Shown here piece by piece: positions 52,626 to 63,036 of a stretch of DNA of 64,000 nt. The stretch's first letter is position 1. Each line of letters opens with the position of its first letter. Below the pieces are notes generated by a model that did no database searches, had not been told where the DNA came from, and saw only the letters and a program-made list of their open reading frames with translations. Source of the stretch: CAVQFB01 sp963711675 (lineage in GTDB: Bacteria; Acidobacteriota; Terriglobia; Terriglobales; Acidobacteriaceae); assembly GCA_963711675.1 (NCBI GenBank), contig CAVQFB010000004.1:186001-250000 (forward strand), in the 5' to 3' direction. The position numbers and the translations under genes were made by a program.

Positions 52626-55600
52626 TTAGTCCGCCGGATGGGGCCGCGGCGGAACCGTGGGCAAACTCGGACTTTTGGCTGCCTTGCGGCGAACCGCCCA
52701 GGTGTGGAACCGGTCCAGATAGATGTAGACAACGGGTGTAGTGAACAGCGTCAGTGCCTGGCTGACAATCAAACCTCCGACGATTGTGATTCCCAATGGC
52801 CGCCGCAGCTCTGCACCTGTTCCCGTTCCTAAAGCCAGAGGCAATCCGCCCAGTAGCGCCGCTGCAGTCGTCATCATGATTGGCCGGAAGCGAAGAACAC
52901 ACGCTTCGTAAATCGAGTCCGTCGAATTCTTGCCGTCCTTGCGCTCTGTTTCGAGCGCAAAGTCGATCATCATGATCGCGTTTTTCTTCACGATTCCAAT
53001 CAGCAGGATGATCCCAATCAAGCCGATGACATCCAGCGCATTGTGTGTGAGCAGCAAAGCCAACAACGCTCCCACGCCCGCTGACGGCAGGGTCGAGAGA
53101 ATCGTGATTGGGTGAATATAGCTTTCATACAGAATGCCCAGAACAATGTAGACCGTCACCAGCGCCGCCAGAATGAGTATCGGCTCGTTCGCCAGCGACT
53201 GCTGGAAAGCTGCCGCCGTTCCCTGGAAACTGGGATGAATCGTGCCTGGAAAGCCGATCTGGCGCTCTGCGATCTCAATATCCCTGGTAGCCTGCCCCAG
53301 CGAAATGTTGGGCGCGAGATTGAACGAAATGGTCACCGACGGGAACTGTCCCTGGTGGTTGACCGCCAGGGCCGTGTTGTCGGTTTCGAAGTGCGTAAAC
53401 GCAGACAGCGGAACCTGCGTGCCTGTCGTCGACGGCACATAGATGTCGTTCAATCCGTCCTGGCTCTGATAGAAACGCGGCTCGACCTCCATCACCACGT
53501 GATACTGGTTCAATGGCCGGTACATGGTCGAAACCTGCCGCTGACCAAAGGCGTCGTAGAGCGCGTTGTCAATCGTTTGGGCGGTCACTCCCAACCGCGA
53601 CGCCGTGTCCCGATCCACCACGATCCGTGCCTCCAGTCCCTTATCCTGCTGGTCTGTATTCACGTCACGCAGGCTGGGGATCGTGCGCATCTTTGCCAAC
53701 AGTCGCGGCGCCCAGGTGTTCAGTTCGTCCAGATCTTCGCCCTGAAGGGTGTACTGGAATTGCGCCTGGCTCTGCCGGCCGCCAATCGTGAGATCCTGTG
53801 CCGACTGCAGGAAGAGCGTTGCGCCGGGCACGACTGCGAGTTTTGGGCGAAGCCTGTTGATCACCTGATCTGCGGAAACTTTGCGCTCGCTCAGCGGCTT
53901 CAATGTCATGAAGAAGCGGCCCTGATTGGCTGCTGTGTTCCCTCCAGCAAACCCCATCACCGTATTCACCGCCGGATCCTTCATCACGATGGTCAGGAAT
54001 TGCGTCATCTTGCGGCGCATGAGGCCGAACGAGATGTCCTGCGAGGCTTGCACGGAACCCATGACTCTGCCCGTATCCTGCTGCGGAAAGAACCCCTTGG
54101 GAACGATGATGTACAGGTAAACACTCAACGCGGCCGTCGCCACGGTGACCAACAGAGTGAAGGCCTGATGGCGCAGCACCCACTTCAAACCGTGTTGATA
54201 CCCGAGGTGAATCCTGTTGAAGACGCCCTCGCTCAACCGGTACACCCTGCCGTGCTTCTCTTCGTCTAGCGGCTTTAGGAACTTCGCGCACATGGTCGGA
54301 GTCGTCGTCAACGACACCAGCAGCGACACACCAATCGCCACGCTCAACGTCACGGCGAACTCCCGGAACAGTCGGCCCACGATGCCGCCCATCAACAGGA
54401 TCGGTATGAACACCGCCACCAGCGACGTGCTCATCGAGAGTACCGTGAACCCGATCTCCCTCGCTCCGCGATAGGCGGCCTGCACCGGCGGCATGCCCTG
54501 TTCCAGGTAGCGCGTGATGTTCTCCAGGACCACAATCGCGTCATCCACGACGAATCCAGTCGAGATCGCCAACGCCATCAGAGACAGGTTGTTCAGGCTG
54601 TAGCCCAGGAGGTACATCACCGCAAACGTTCCCACCAGTGACAGCGGGACGGCCACGCTCGGGATCATCGTCGCCCGTACCGTGCGCAGAAATACGAACA
54701 CGACCAGAATCACCAAGATGATCGAGATGAGGAGCGTCACTTCGATGTCATGCACCGACGCACGAATCGTCGTCGTGCGATCCAGGGCAATGGTCACGTT
54801 GATTGCCGGCGAAATCGATGACTGCAGCTGTGGCATCAGCGCCCGCACGCGGTCCACCGTGCCAATGATGTTTGCGCCCGGCTGCCGGAAAACGATGATC
54901 AGCACCGCGGGCTTGCCATCCGACAGTCCAATATTCCGGATGTCCTCGACCGAGTCCTGCACGTCGGCCACGTCTCCCAGTCGGACTGCAGCCCCCGTGC
55001 TGTTGTTGTAGCCGACGATCAGGGACTTGTACTGGTCAGACAAAAACAGCTGATCGGTGTCATCGATCGTCCACGCATTTAGGGTGTTGGAAACTTCTCC
55101 CTTCGGACGGTTTGCATTGGCCGCGCCGAGAGCCGTACGCACCTGCTCCAATCCGATCCCGAACTTGTTCACCAGAGTCGGATTGATCTCGGCTCGCACG
55201 GCCGGCCGCGCTCCCCCTCCGACGAATACCTGTCCTACTCCTTCCACCTGCGCTAGCTTCTGGGAGAGGATTGAGTCAGCTGCGTCGTAAATGCGCGGCA
55301 GCGTGACGGTATCAGACGTCAACGCCAGAATCAGGATCGGCGCGTCTGCCGGGTTCGCTTTCCGGTAGTAAGGTGTCTGAGGCAGGTTGGTGGGAAGCTG
55401 TCCCCGTGCAGCGTTAATCGCCGCCTGAACATCCCGGCCCGCAGCATCAATATTTCGGTTCAGATCGAATTGCAGCACGATGCTGGTCGACCCCAGTTGG
55501 CTGGTCGACGTCATCTGATTGACGCCTGCAATTCGCCCAAACTGCCGCTCCAGCGGTGTCGCGACCGCCGATGCCATGGTCGCTGGACTCGCGCCAGGCA

Positions 55601-55751
55601 GACCTGCAGAAACCTGGATGACGGGGAATTCCACTTGCGGAAGCGGCGCCACGGGAAGGAAATTGAAGGCCAGTGCGCCCGCCATCAGAAGAGCTATGGC
55701 CAGAAGCGAAGTGCCGATCGGCCGCTTGATAAATGGAGCCGAAATATTCAT
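52626..55751 (-). CDS. RND efflux pump subunit 2 (AcrB/MdtC-like)
   Basis: The 1041-residue protein has the full RND topology: TM1 near residue 12, a large periplasmic porter loop (about 30-330), a six-TM block, a second porter loop (about 560-860) and a second six-TM block. The proton-relay Asp pair is in GFVVDDAIVVLENI (TM4) and the Lys in LIGIVKKNAIM of TM10. Arrangement with a second, similar pump and one adaptor is that of MdtABC, where two RND proteins form a mixed trimer. The stop and next start are 3 bp apart. Substrates (drugs, detergents, bile-like compounds) are inferred from the family only. Confidence 0.94.
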   Translation of the reverse strand: MNISAPFIKRPIGTSLLAIALLMAGALAFNFLPVAPLPQVEFPVIQVSAGLPGASPATMASAVATPLERQFGRIAGVNQMTSTSQLGSTSIVLQFDLNRNIDAAGRDVQAAINAARGQLPTNLPQTPYYRKANPADAPILILALTSDTVTLPRIYDAADSILSQKLAQVEGVGQVFVGGGARPAVRAEINPTLVNKFGIGLEQVRTALGAANANRPKGEVSNTLNAWTIDDTDQLFLSDQYKSLIVGYNNSTGAAVRLGDVADVQDSVEDIRNIGLSDGKPAVLIIVFRQPGANIIGTVDRVRALMPQLQSSISPAINVTIALDRTTTIRASVHDIEVTLLISIILVILVVFVFLRTVRATMIPSVAVPLSLVGTFAVMYLLGYSLNNLSLMALAISTGFVVDDAIVVLENITRYLEQGMPPVQAAYRGAREIGFTVLSMSTSLVAVFIPILLMGGIVGRLFREFAVTLSVAIGVSLLVSLTTTPTMCAKFLKPLDEEKHGRVYRLSEGVFNRIHLGYQHGLKWVLRHQAFTLLVTVATAALSVYLYIIVPKGFFPQQDTGRVMGSVQASQDISFGLMRRKMTQFLTIVMKDPAVNTVMGFAGGNTAANQGRFFMTLKPLSERKVSADQVINRLRPKLAVVPGATLFLQSAQDLTIGGRQSQAQFQYTLQGEDLDELNTWAPRLLAKMRTIPSLRDVNTDQQDKGLEARIVVDRDTASRLGVTAQTIDNALYDAFGQRQVSTMYRPLNQYHVVMEVEPRFYQSQDGLNDIYVPSTTGTQVPLSAFTHFETDNTALAVNHQGQFPSVTISFNLAPNISLGQATRDIEIAERQIGFPGTIHPSFQGTAAAFQQSLANEPILILAALVTVYIVLGILYESYIHPITILSTLPSAGVGALLALLLTHNALDVIGLIGIILLIGIVKKNAIMMIDFALETERKDGKNSTDSIYEACVLRFRPIMMTTAAALLGGLPLALGTGTGAELRRPLGITIVGGLIVSQALTLFTTPVVYIYLDRFHTWAVRRKAAKSPSLPTVPPRPHPAD

Positions 55752-55754
55752 GGC

Positions 55755-58700
55755 CTAGTCCGCCGACGAGTGCTCCTCTATCGGTTCTTCGATCTTATTC
55801 CCGATGCGGAAGCGGGAGAATCGCTGCGCCATCCGGTCGAACGCCAGATAGACCACCGGAGTGGTATACAGCGTCAGCAACTGGCTCAAAATCAGTCCGC
55901 CCACGATCGTGATACCCAGCGGGCGACGTAACTCCGAGCCTGTTCCACCGCCCAAGGCGAGGGGCAGGCCGCCGAGTAATGCCGCCATCGTCGTCATCAT
56001 GATGGGCCGGAAACGCAACAGGCTCGCCTGGAAGATCGCCTCTTCCGGTTCCTTGTGCTCTACGCGCTCCGCCTCCAGGGCGAAGTCGATCATCATGATG
56101 GCGTTCTTCTTTACGATTCCGATCAGCAGGATGATGCCGATCAGCGCCACAACACCCAGATCATTTCCTGTGATCAGCAAAGCCAGAATTGCGCCTACAC
56201 CAGCCGAGGGCAGAGTCGAAAGAATCGTGATGGGATGGATGTAGCTCTCGTACAGCACACCGAGCACGATATAAACCGTGATCACTGCGGCCAGAATCAA
56301 CAGCGGTTCCGAGGAGAGAGAATTACGAAACGCTGCCGCCGTTCCCTGGAAACTGGTGTGAATGCTCGCCGGAAGGCCGATCTCCTTTTCCGCTTCATCG
56401 ATCGCCTTCGTCGCCTCTCCCAGCGATACGCCCGGCGCCAGGTTGAAAGACACCGTCACGACGGGGAACTGGCCCTGGTGATTGATCGCCAGCGCGGCAT
56501 TCGAGGGCTGAAAGTGGGTAAACGACGCCAGCGGAACCTGCGTCCCATTGCTCGACTTCACATAAATGTCTTTCAGCGCTTCCGGATCTTGCCGGAACTG
56601 CGGATCGACCTCCAGCACGACGTGATACTGGTTCAACTGCGTGAACATCGTCGACACCTGCCGCTGCCCAAACGCGTCGTACAGCGTGTTGTCGATGGCT
56701 TGCGGAAGAATGCCGAGCCGCGACGCCGTATCACGATCGATGACGAGATTCGCCTCCAGGCCGTTGTTCTGCTGATCGGTTGCCACGTCGTGCATCTGCG
56801 GTAACGTGCGCAGTTTCTCTACCAGCTTCGTCGACCACGCCGCCAGTTCCTGCGCATCCGTATCTTCCATCGAATACTGGTACTGGGTCCGGCTGACACG
56901 GTCTTCTACCGTCAGGTCCTGCACCGGCTGCATGTAGAGCGTGATGCCTTCAACCTTTGCTAGTTCCGGCTGCAGCCTTCGAATCACATCCGATGCTGTC
57001 GTGTCCCTCTCGTCACGCGATTTCAGGTTGATCTGAATACGCCCGCTGTTCGGTGTCGTATTGGTTCCGTCGACCCCGATGAAAGATGACAAACTCTCCA
57101 CGTCCGGGTCTTTCAAAATAATCCCGGCCAGCGCCTGCTGCCGCTTCGCCAATGCATCGAAGGAAATATTCTCCGGTGCCTCCGAGATGCCCAAAATCAC
57201 GCCCGTATCCTGCACCGGGAAAAAGCCTTTGGGTACGACCACGTAAAGAAAGAGCGTGAGAACCAACGTTCCAAAGGTCACTAACAACGTGATCGTCTGG
57301 TGCTTCAGCACGAACTTCAGCGTCCGCCCGTAGAACGCCACCACGCTGTTATAAAAATTCTCCGACGCCCGATAGAACCGCCCCTGCTTGTTGGGGTCGT
57401 GCCTCCGCAGCAGTTTCGCGGCCATCATCGGCGTCAGCGACAAGGACACCAGCGCCGAGACGATAATCGTTACTGCCAGCGTCACTGCGAACTCGCGGAA
57501 CAATCTGCCCACGATGTCGCCCATGAACAAAAGCGGGATCAGCACCGCAATCAACGACACCGTCAGCGAAATAATCGTGAAACCGATCTGACCGGATCCC
57601 TTGAGCGCCGCCTCGAGTGGCGAATCGCCTTCCTCCAGGAAGCGGTCGATGTTCTCAATCATTACAATCGCGTCATCGACCACGAACCCTGTGGAGATCG
57701 TCAACGCCATCAACGTGAGATTGTTCAGGCTGTATCCCAGCAGGTACATGACGCCGAACGTGCCCACCAGCGACAGCGGAACCGCCACGCTCGGGATCAC
57801 CGTCGCAGACAGGTTCCGCAAAAACAGGAAAATGACCATCACTACCAGCGCAACGGTCAACATCAGCTCAAACTGAACGTCCTTCACCGACGCTCGAATG
57901 GTCTGAGTGCGATCAGTAAGAATCGCCACTCGAACGGAGGACGGAAGCGAAGCCTGCAGTTGCGGCAACAGCTTCTTGATCCGATCCACCACGCTGATAA
58001 TGTTCGCGCCGGGCTGCCGCTGGATGTTCACAATCACAGCCGGCGTCTGGTTCATCCACGCGGCCTGCTGCGTGTTCTCCACGCCATCCACGACGGTGGC
58101 GACATCCGAAACTCGCACCGGCGCGCCGTTCCGGTAAGCGATAATGATGGGCCCGTACTGGCTGCTCGCCAGCAGTTGATCGTTTGCCCCTATCGTGTAC
58201 GACTGCCGCGGCCCGTCCAGCACGCCTTTGGCCTGGTCGACATTCGCCGCTGCCAGCGCCGTTCGCAAATCTTCCAGACTCAAGCCGTACGACGCCAGCG
58301 CCGTCGGATTCGCCTGAATTCGCACCGCCGGCTTCTGGCCGCCGCTGATAGAAACCAGACCCACGCCCGGAAGCTGCGAAATCTTTTGGGCCAGTGCGGT
58401 GTCCGCCAGATCCTCGACTTTCGACAGTGCGAGCGTCTCCGAGGTTAGCGCTAGGGTGAGAATCGGCGCGTCGGCAGGATTTACTTTGCTGTAAATCGGA
58501 GGGTTCGGAAGATCGACGGGCAGATATGTAGAGCCAGCATTGATGGCCGCTTGTACCTGCTGCTCCTCGATGTCGATGTTCTGATCAAGGTTGAATTGCA
58601 GCGTGATGACCGAACTCCCAAAGGAACTGGTCGACGTCATCTGCTGCAGGCCCGGCACTTGCCCAAACTGGCGCTCGAGTGGTGCCGTCACCGACGACGC

Positions 58701-58877
58701 CATCACGTCCGGATCGGCGCCCGGATAAAACGTGACTACTTGAATCGTGGGATAGTCAACTTCCGGGAGCGCGGACACTGGAAGTTGTGTGTACGCGACC
58801 ATCCCGACCAGCATCAGGCCGACCATTAACAGGGTCGTTGCGACTGGCCGTAAAACGAAAATCCGCGACGGACTCAT
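55755..58877 (-). CDS. RND efflux pump subunit 1 (AcrB/MdtB-like)
   Basis: A 1040-residue RND transporter of the same topology as the gene following it, with GFVVDDAIVMIENIDRFLEEG (TM4 Asp pair) and GIVKKNAIMMIDFALEAE (TM10-11). It and the downstream pump agree across long stretches (about half the residues by eye), and probably arose by tandem duplication. Its ATG overlaps the adaptor stop by 4 bp (ATGA). The pair, with one adaptor, matches the MdtABC layout. Pump orientation is inner membrane, using proton motive force. No outer-membrane channel gene is in the window. Confidence 0.94.
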   Translation of the reverse strand: MSPSRIFVLRPVATTLLMVGLMLVGMVAYTQLPVSALPEVDYPTIQVVTFYPGADPDVMASSVTAPLERQFGQVPGLQQMTSTSSFGSSVITLQFNLDQNIDIEEQQVQAAINAGSTYLPVDLPNPPIYSKVNPADAPILTLALTSETLALSKVEDLADTALAQKISQLPGVGLVSISGGQKPAVRIQANPTALASYGLSLEDLRTALAAANVDQAKGVLDGPRQSYTIGANDQLLASSQYGPIIIAYRNGAPVRVSDVATVVDGVENTQQAAWMNQTPAVIVNIQRQPGANIISVVDRIKKLLPQLQASLPSSVRVAILTDRTQTIRASVKDVQFELMLTVALVVMVIFLFLRNLSATVIPSVAVPLSLVGTFGVMYLLGYSLNNLTLMALTISTGFVVDDAIVMIENIDRFLEEGDSPLEAALKGSGQIGFTIISLTVSLIAVLIPLLFMGDIVGRLFREFAVTLAVTIIVSALVSLSLTPMMAAKLLRRHDPNKQGRFYRASENFYNSVVAFYGRTLKFVLKHQTITLLVTFGTLVLTLFLYVVVPKGFFPVQDTGVILGISEAPENISFDALAKRQQALAGIILKDPDVESLSSFIGVDGTNTTPNSGRIQINLKSRDERDTTASDVIRRLQPELAKVEGITLYMQPVQDLTVEDRVSRTQYQYSMEDTDAQELAAWSTKLVEKLRTLPQMHDVATDQQNNGLEANLVIDRDTASRLGILPQAIDNTLYDAFGQRQVSTMFTQLNQYHVVLEVDPQFRQDPEALKDIYVKSSNGTQVPLASFTHFQPSNAALAINHQGQFPVVTVSFNLAPGVSLGEATKAIDEAEKEIGLPASIHTSFQGTAAAFRNSLSSEPLLILAAVITVYIVLGVLYESYIHPITILSTLPSAGVGAILALLITGNDLGVVALIGIILLIGIVKKNAIMMIDFALEAERVEHKEPEEAIFQASLLRFRPIMMTTMAALLGGLPLALGGGTGSELRRPLGITIVGGLILSQLLTLYTTPVVYLAFDRMAQRFSRFRIGNKIEEPIEEHSSAD

Positions 58878-60172
58878 GACCCTCCGGCAGCAGCGGAAGA
58901 AGCCGACTGTGCCGATCGTCCTCCGCCCGAACCGCTAACGCGCGGTTCCACTTTCGATCCGCCCTGCAGTTTGTCCTGGCCGTCCGTCACCACCACATCG
59001 CCTGGAGCGATACCGCTCGCGATCGCGGTCAGGTTGTTTTGTGTGATTGCCACCGTGACCGGCTTGACCTCAACCGTCTTGTCCGTCTTGACCGCGTAAA
59101 CAAAGTTTCCTTGCGGCCCGCGCTGGATCGCCGCTGCCGGCACGATGGTTGCGTCCTTCCTGGTCTCCAGCAGAAGCTGCACATTCACGAATTGATTCGG
59201 CCACAGGGTGGCATCTTTGTTGTCAAAAATTGCTTTCAGCCGCCCCGTGCCCGTGGTCTGGTCGATCTGGTTGTCGATCGTCAGCAGCTTGCCCGTTGCC
59301 AGTTTCGTCTGGTCGTCGCGGCTGTATGCGTCGACCGGCAACGTGCCCTTCGCCATCTTTTGCGCCACTGCGGGAAGCTGATCTTCCGGCAGCGTGAAGA
59401 TCACGCTGATCGGTTGCAGCTGCGTGATGACCAGCATTGGATTGGTGTCGGTCGCATGCACCATATTCCCCACATCTACCAGTCTCAGCCCAATCCTGCC
59501 GCTGATCGGCGCCGTGATGTGACAGTAAGCGAGATTGAGCTTCGCGTTGTCGACCGCCGCTTGATCCGCACGAACCGCGCCTTCGAGCTGGTCGGCGGTC
59601 GCCTGTTGCGTGTCCACCTGCTGTTGCGACATCGCCCCTGACTGTTGCAACAAATCCTTGAAACGCTGGTAATTCAGCTTGGCGTCGCGCAATGAGGCTT
59701 GATCGCGAAACAACTGGGCTTGTGCCTGACTTAGAGCGACCTCGTACGGACGTGGATCGATCAGCGCCAGCAGTTCGCCTTGATTGACGTGTTGGCCTTC
59801 TTTGAAGTTCACTTGCACCAGTTGACCGTCTACCCGGCTCTTCAAGCTCACAGTGTTGTAAGCCGTAACCGATCCCAGACCCGATAGGTACACAGGCATG
59901 TCTTGCTTTTTCGCCGTCGCTACGCCAACAGGAACCACTTGAGCCGCCGCTGCTCGCGCCGTCGTCGGTTTCGGATCGCTGTTGCTGCAGCTCACCAGCA
60001 TCGCGCAGAGCATCAGCACGACCGCAAACTGCGCAGCCACCCTCAGGACCGGTTGCCGTTGCTCGGAAAGAACTCTTCCATCTGCCGTCAAAGAATTGCT
60101 CCCACTCACCAAGAACAGGGGATGATTACTATTAGAATAACAACCGGCAAGGCATCTCATTAGTATCTTCAT
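58874..60172 (-). CDS. RND efflux adaptor (MdtA-like membrane fusion protein, lipoprotein)
   Basis: A protein of about 430 residues. It has a hydrophobic segment ending in LMLCAMLVSC, a lipobox, then the adaptor domains: YLSGLGSVTAYNTVSLKSRVDGQL (half-barrel), an alpha-hairpin (QAQAQLFRDQASLRDAKLNY), the second half-barrel (AYCHITAPISGRIGLRLVDVGN) and a beta barrel. It links the RND pumps to an outer-membrane duct. The start is uncertain: ATG 60172 is given, but a TTG or GTG nearer the lipobox, with GGGAG before it, would give a more typical signal peptide; the frame is open to 60322. Confidence 0.88.
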   Translation of the reverse strand: MKILMRCLAGCYSNSNHPLFLVSGSNSLTADGRVLSEQRQPVLRVAAQFAVVLMLCAMLVSCSNSDPKPTTARAAAAQVVPVGVATAKKQDMPVYLSGLGSVTAYNTVSLKSRVDGQLVQVNFKEGQHVNQGELLALIDPRPYEVALSQAQAQLFRDQASLRDAKLNYQRFKDLLQQSGAMSQQQVDTQQATADQLEGAVRADQAAVDNAKLNLAYCHITAPISGRIGLRLVDVGNMVHATDTNPMLVITQLQPISVIFTLPEDQLPAVAQKMAKGTLPVDAYSRDDQTKLATGKLLTIDNQIDQTTGTGRLKAIFDNKDATLWPNQFVNVQLLLETRKDATIVPAAAIQRGPQGNFVYAVKTDKTVEVKPVTVAITQNNLTAIASGIAPGDVVVTDGQDKLQGGSKVEPRVSGSGGGRSAQSASSAAAGGS

Positions 60173-60435
60173 AACGCGTGCACTTATTGGACGCGCAACC
60201 TCGAGACTCGGTTGCGGCTTATCTGAAAGAGCGGCTATTTGGACGCTGAATGTGAGATCGCACGCCCTGAAAAGTACAACCCCATTGTCACAGAAACCTC
60301 TTGCAGAGCGCTGATTTATCAAAAACCTTTACAAATCTTTACCTATATTGAACGAACTCACATGAAGATTGACTCGAATGCCGCGCGTGTCGCTCGAAAC
60401 GGCTTGTCGGCGCCTGGGAGATGCGCGCGAAAGCG

Positions 60436-61680
60436 CTACAGAAGTATTCCCGCGATCGATGCCGACATGAGGTTCGCCATCGTTCCCGCCAGCATGGCCC
60501 GCACGCCAAACCGTGCCAGTTCACTCTTCTTATTAGGAGCGAGCGCGCCAATCCCGCCGATCTGAATTCCGATCGAACTCAAATTCGCGAATCCACACAG
60601 CGCAAACGTCGCAATTGTGAAAGAGCGCGGATCCATGGTCGCCTTTTGCGCACCCAGCGCTGAGTACGCTACCAGCTCATTCAGGACCATCCGCGTTCCC
60701 AGCAGATTCCCCACAGTCATGCAATCGTGCCACGGTATTCCGATCACCCATGCCACCGGCGCGAACAGCGCTCCCAATACTCGCTCCAGGCTGGTCGGGA
60801 ACCACATAAAACCATGGTTTGCCAGGCCGTTGTGAATGCCGCCCATGATCCCGTTTGCTAGAGCAATCAGCGACAGAAAGGCGATCAGCATAGCTGCCAC
60901 ATTCAGCGACAAGTTCAGACCGTCGGTCGTTCCCCGCGCGATCGCTCCCAGCAGATTCTCACTCTTCTCCGTCGCCACCTCCTCTTCGCTCATCACCACG
61001 CGCCCGGCGGTCTTGGGAAATTCTGTCTCGGGCACCAGCATCTTCGACATCAGGATGGTTCCCGGCGCGGTCATGATCACTGCGCTCAACAGATGCTTCG
61101 GCTCCGCCCCAAATGCGATATACGCTGCCATCATGCCACCGGAAACGTGTGCCATCCCGCTGGTCATTACGGTCATCAGCTCAGACTTTGTCAGGTCTGG
61201 AAGGAATGGGCGAATCGTCAGCGGTGCCTCGGTCTGTCCCATGAAGATGCTCGCCGCGACGTTCAGCGACTCAGCACCGCTGGCGCCCATGAAGCGCGTC
61301 ATCACCCGCGCCGCCTGCTTCACGACGAACTGCATTACGCCTATGTGGTAGAGAATTGCGAACAGCGCTGCAATAAAGATGATGGTGGGCAGAACCTGAA
61401 AGGCGAAGTAGAAGCCGAGCTTCGAACCGGGCTTCCCCAACTCACCGAAGAGAAATTGGGATCCGGAGAAGGCGTAGCTGAGCAGCCGGTTAACTCCGTC
61501 TCCCGCTTTCTGAAACATCAAGCGGCCAATTTCGGCTCGCAACACAAACACGGCAAACGTCAGCTGCAGCCCCAGTCCCCACGCCACTGTCTTCATGCGA
61601 ATGGCTCGCCGGTCGGTGGAGAACGCGTATCCCAACGCTAACATCGTGAGCAGACCGAGAATGCCGGTGAATCGCCCCAT
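60436..61680 (-). CDS. nupC: Nucleoside transporter (NupC family)
   Basis: The 414-residue protein begins with TM1 and carries the concentrative-nucleoside-transporter regions: PTIIFIAALFAILYHIGVMQ, GASGAESLNVAASIFMGQTEAPL (nucleoside-binding QTEAP), MTSGMAHVSGGMMAAY and GFANLSSIGIQIGGIGALAP near the C-terminus. It imports pyrimidine (and some purine) nucleosides with H+ or Na+. Its ATG directly follows the phosphorylase stop (TAAATG), so the two are coupled. A bacterial NupC usually has about 400 residues, as here. Confidence 0.95.
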   Translation of the reverse strand: MGRFTGILGLLTMLALGYAFSTDRRAIRMKTVAWGLGLQLTFAVFVLRAEIGRLMFQKAGDGVNRLLSYAFSGSQFLFGELGKPGSKLGFYFAFQVLPTIIFIAALFAILYHIGVMQFVVKQAARVMTRFMGASGAESLNVAASIFMGQTEAPLTIRPFLPDLTKSELMTVMTSGMAHVSGGMMAAYIAFGAEPKHLLSAVIMTAPGTILMSKMLVPETEFPKTAGRVVMSEEEVATEKSENLLGAIARGTTDGLNLSLNVAAMLIAFLSLIALANGIMGGIHNGLANHGFMWFPTSLERVLGALFAPVAWVIGIPWHDCMTVGNLLGTRMVLNELVAYSALGAQKATMDPRSFTIATFALCGFANLSSIGIQIGGIGALAPNKKSELARFGVRAMLAGTMANLMSASIAGILL

Positions 61681-63036
61681 TTAGCTTTTCCCCCCGGATT
61701 TTTCTATGACCCGATGAATTAGCGGACGCCTGTGTGTCGGCGGCGCTTCGCCGATCTGGTAACTCTCCGCGAGCATCTTCTTCGCGCGTTCGGCCTTAGC
61801 CTCAGAATTGAAGTGGATGGTGCATAGTGACTCGCCGCGCTCCACGCGCTCCCCCACCTTCTTATGCAGCACAATCCCGACGGCTGGATCGACCGCGTCT
61901 TCTTTCTTCTCGCGCCCTCCGCCCAGGATCACGCACGCCGTACCCACCGCTTCGCACTGGATGGCGGTTACGAATCCGCTTTGAGCACTCTTCACTTCCA
62001 GTGTGTGCTTTGCATGTGGCAGTCGCGTGGGATCGTCGATCGCCTTGACGTCTCCGCCATGCAGTGCCACCATTTGGCGGAATCTTTCGAGTGCTTTTCC
62101 GGATCGAATCATTTCCTCCGAAACCTTCTTCCCCTCTTCCACACTCGAGACGCTCCCGCCGACGTAGAACATCCATCCTGCCAGTTCCAGGCAAAGCTCT
62201 CGCAAATCCTCCGGCCCACCTCCGCGCAGAACGTCGAGGACCTCCTCTACCTCCAGGGTGTTGCCCACCTTAAGGCCGAGCGGCTGGTCCATGTCGGTAA
62301 TCAACGCAACCACGCGCTTCCCCATGCGCTCACCGGTTTCCACCATCAGTTCTGCCAGGTGAACGGCATCTTCTTCTTTCTTCATGAAGGCGCCGGAGCC
62401 CGTCTTCACATCCAGGACAAGCGCGTCGATGCCCTCCGCGAGTTTCTTGCTCATGATCGAGGCGCAGATCAGGCTCGGACTTTCGACCGTGCCCGTCACA
62501 TCCCGCAGCGCATACAGTTTTCGGTCCGCGGGAGCAATCTCTGCTGTTTGCCCGATCATCGCGCAGCCGCACGCGTGCAGCACCTCGCGAAACCTCTCCA
62601 CGGAAAGATTTACATTGAAGCCTGGAATCGATTCCAGCTTGTCCAGGGTTCCGCCAGTGTGTCCCAGCCCACGCCCGCTGATCATCGGAACGGCGAGCCC
62701 GCCAGCGGCAACTAATGGCGCGAGCACCAGGGAAGTCTTGTCGCCTACGCCGCCCGTCGAGTGTTTATCCACCTTCTTCGCGGGGTGCGACGAAAGATCC
62801 AGCACCTCTCCGGAGTGCAGCATCGCGTGCGTAAGTGCCGCAGTCTCGGCGCGCGTCATGCCGCGCAGGACCGTCGCCATCAGCCAGGCTGAAACCTGAT
62901 AGTCGGCAGTTTCACCTCGCGTGTAACTATTAACAAGGTGCTCGATCTCCGCCTGTGACAGTTCGTGCCCATCCCGCTTTCGCCGGATCACATCAATCAC
63001 GCGAATATGGGGCGTGACAGTTTGCGGCTTATTCAC
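61681..63036 (-). CDS. Pyrimidine-nucleoside (thymidine) phosphorylase
   Basis: Start GTG 63036 (VNKPQTVTPHIRVIDVIRRKRDG) overlaps the deaminase stop by 8 bp; the frame is open to 63126 but the extra residues resemble nothing. The 451-residue protein has KVDKHSTGGVGDKTSLVLAPL and SGRGLGHTGGTLDKLE, the phosphate- and pyrimidine-binding signature of this family, and an all-helical first domain with the glycosyltransferase-family fold. It splits thymidine, uridine or deoxyuridine to base plus (deoxy)ribose-1-phosphate. Whether it is DeoA or Pdp is not decidable from motifs alone. It sits between cdd and nupC in a salvage operon. Confidence 0.95.
   Translation of the reverse strand: MNKPQTVTPHIRVIDVIRRKRDGHELSQAEIEHLVNSYTRGETADYQVSAWLMATVLRGMTRAETAALTHAMLHSGEVLDLSSHPAKKVDKHSTGGVGDKTSLVLAPLVAAGGLAVPMISGRGLGHTGGTLDKLESIPGFNVNLSVERFREVLHACGCAMIGQTAEIAPADRKLYALRDVTGTVESPSLICASIMSKKLAEGIDALVLDVKTGSGAFMKKEEDAVHLAELMVETGERMGKRVVALITDMDQPLGLKVGNTLEVEEVLDVLRGGGPEDLRELCLELAGWMFYVGGSVSSVEEGKKVSEEMIRSGKALERFRQMVALHGGDVKAIDDPTRLPHAKHTLEVKSAQSGFVTAIQCEAVGTACVILGGGREKKEDAVDPAVGIVLHKKVGERVERGESLCTIHFNSEAKAERAKKMLAESYQIGEAPPTHRRPLIHRVIEKSGGKS

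Noticed and set aside
57300..58448. 382-codon plus-strand frame inside an RND pump gene
   Set aside because: Arg/His-rich shadow frame of a certain gene.
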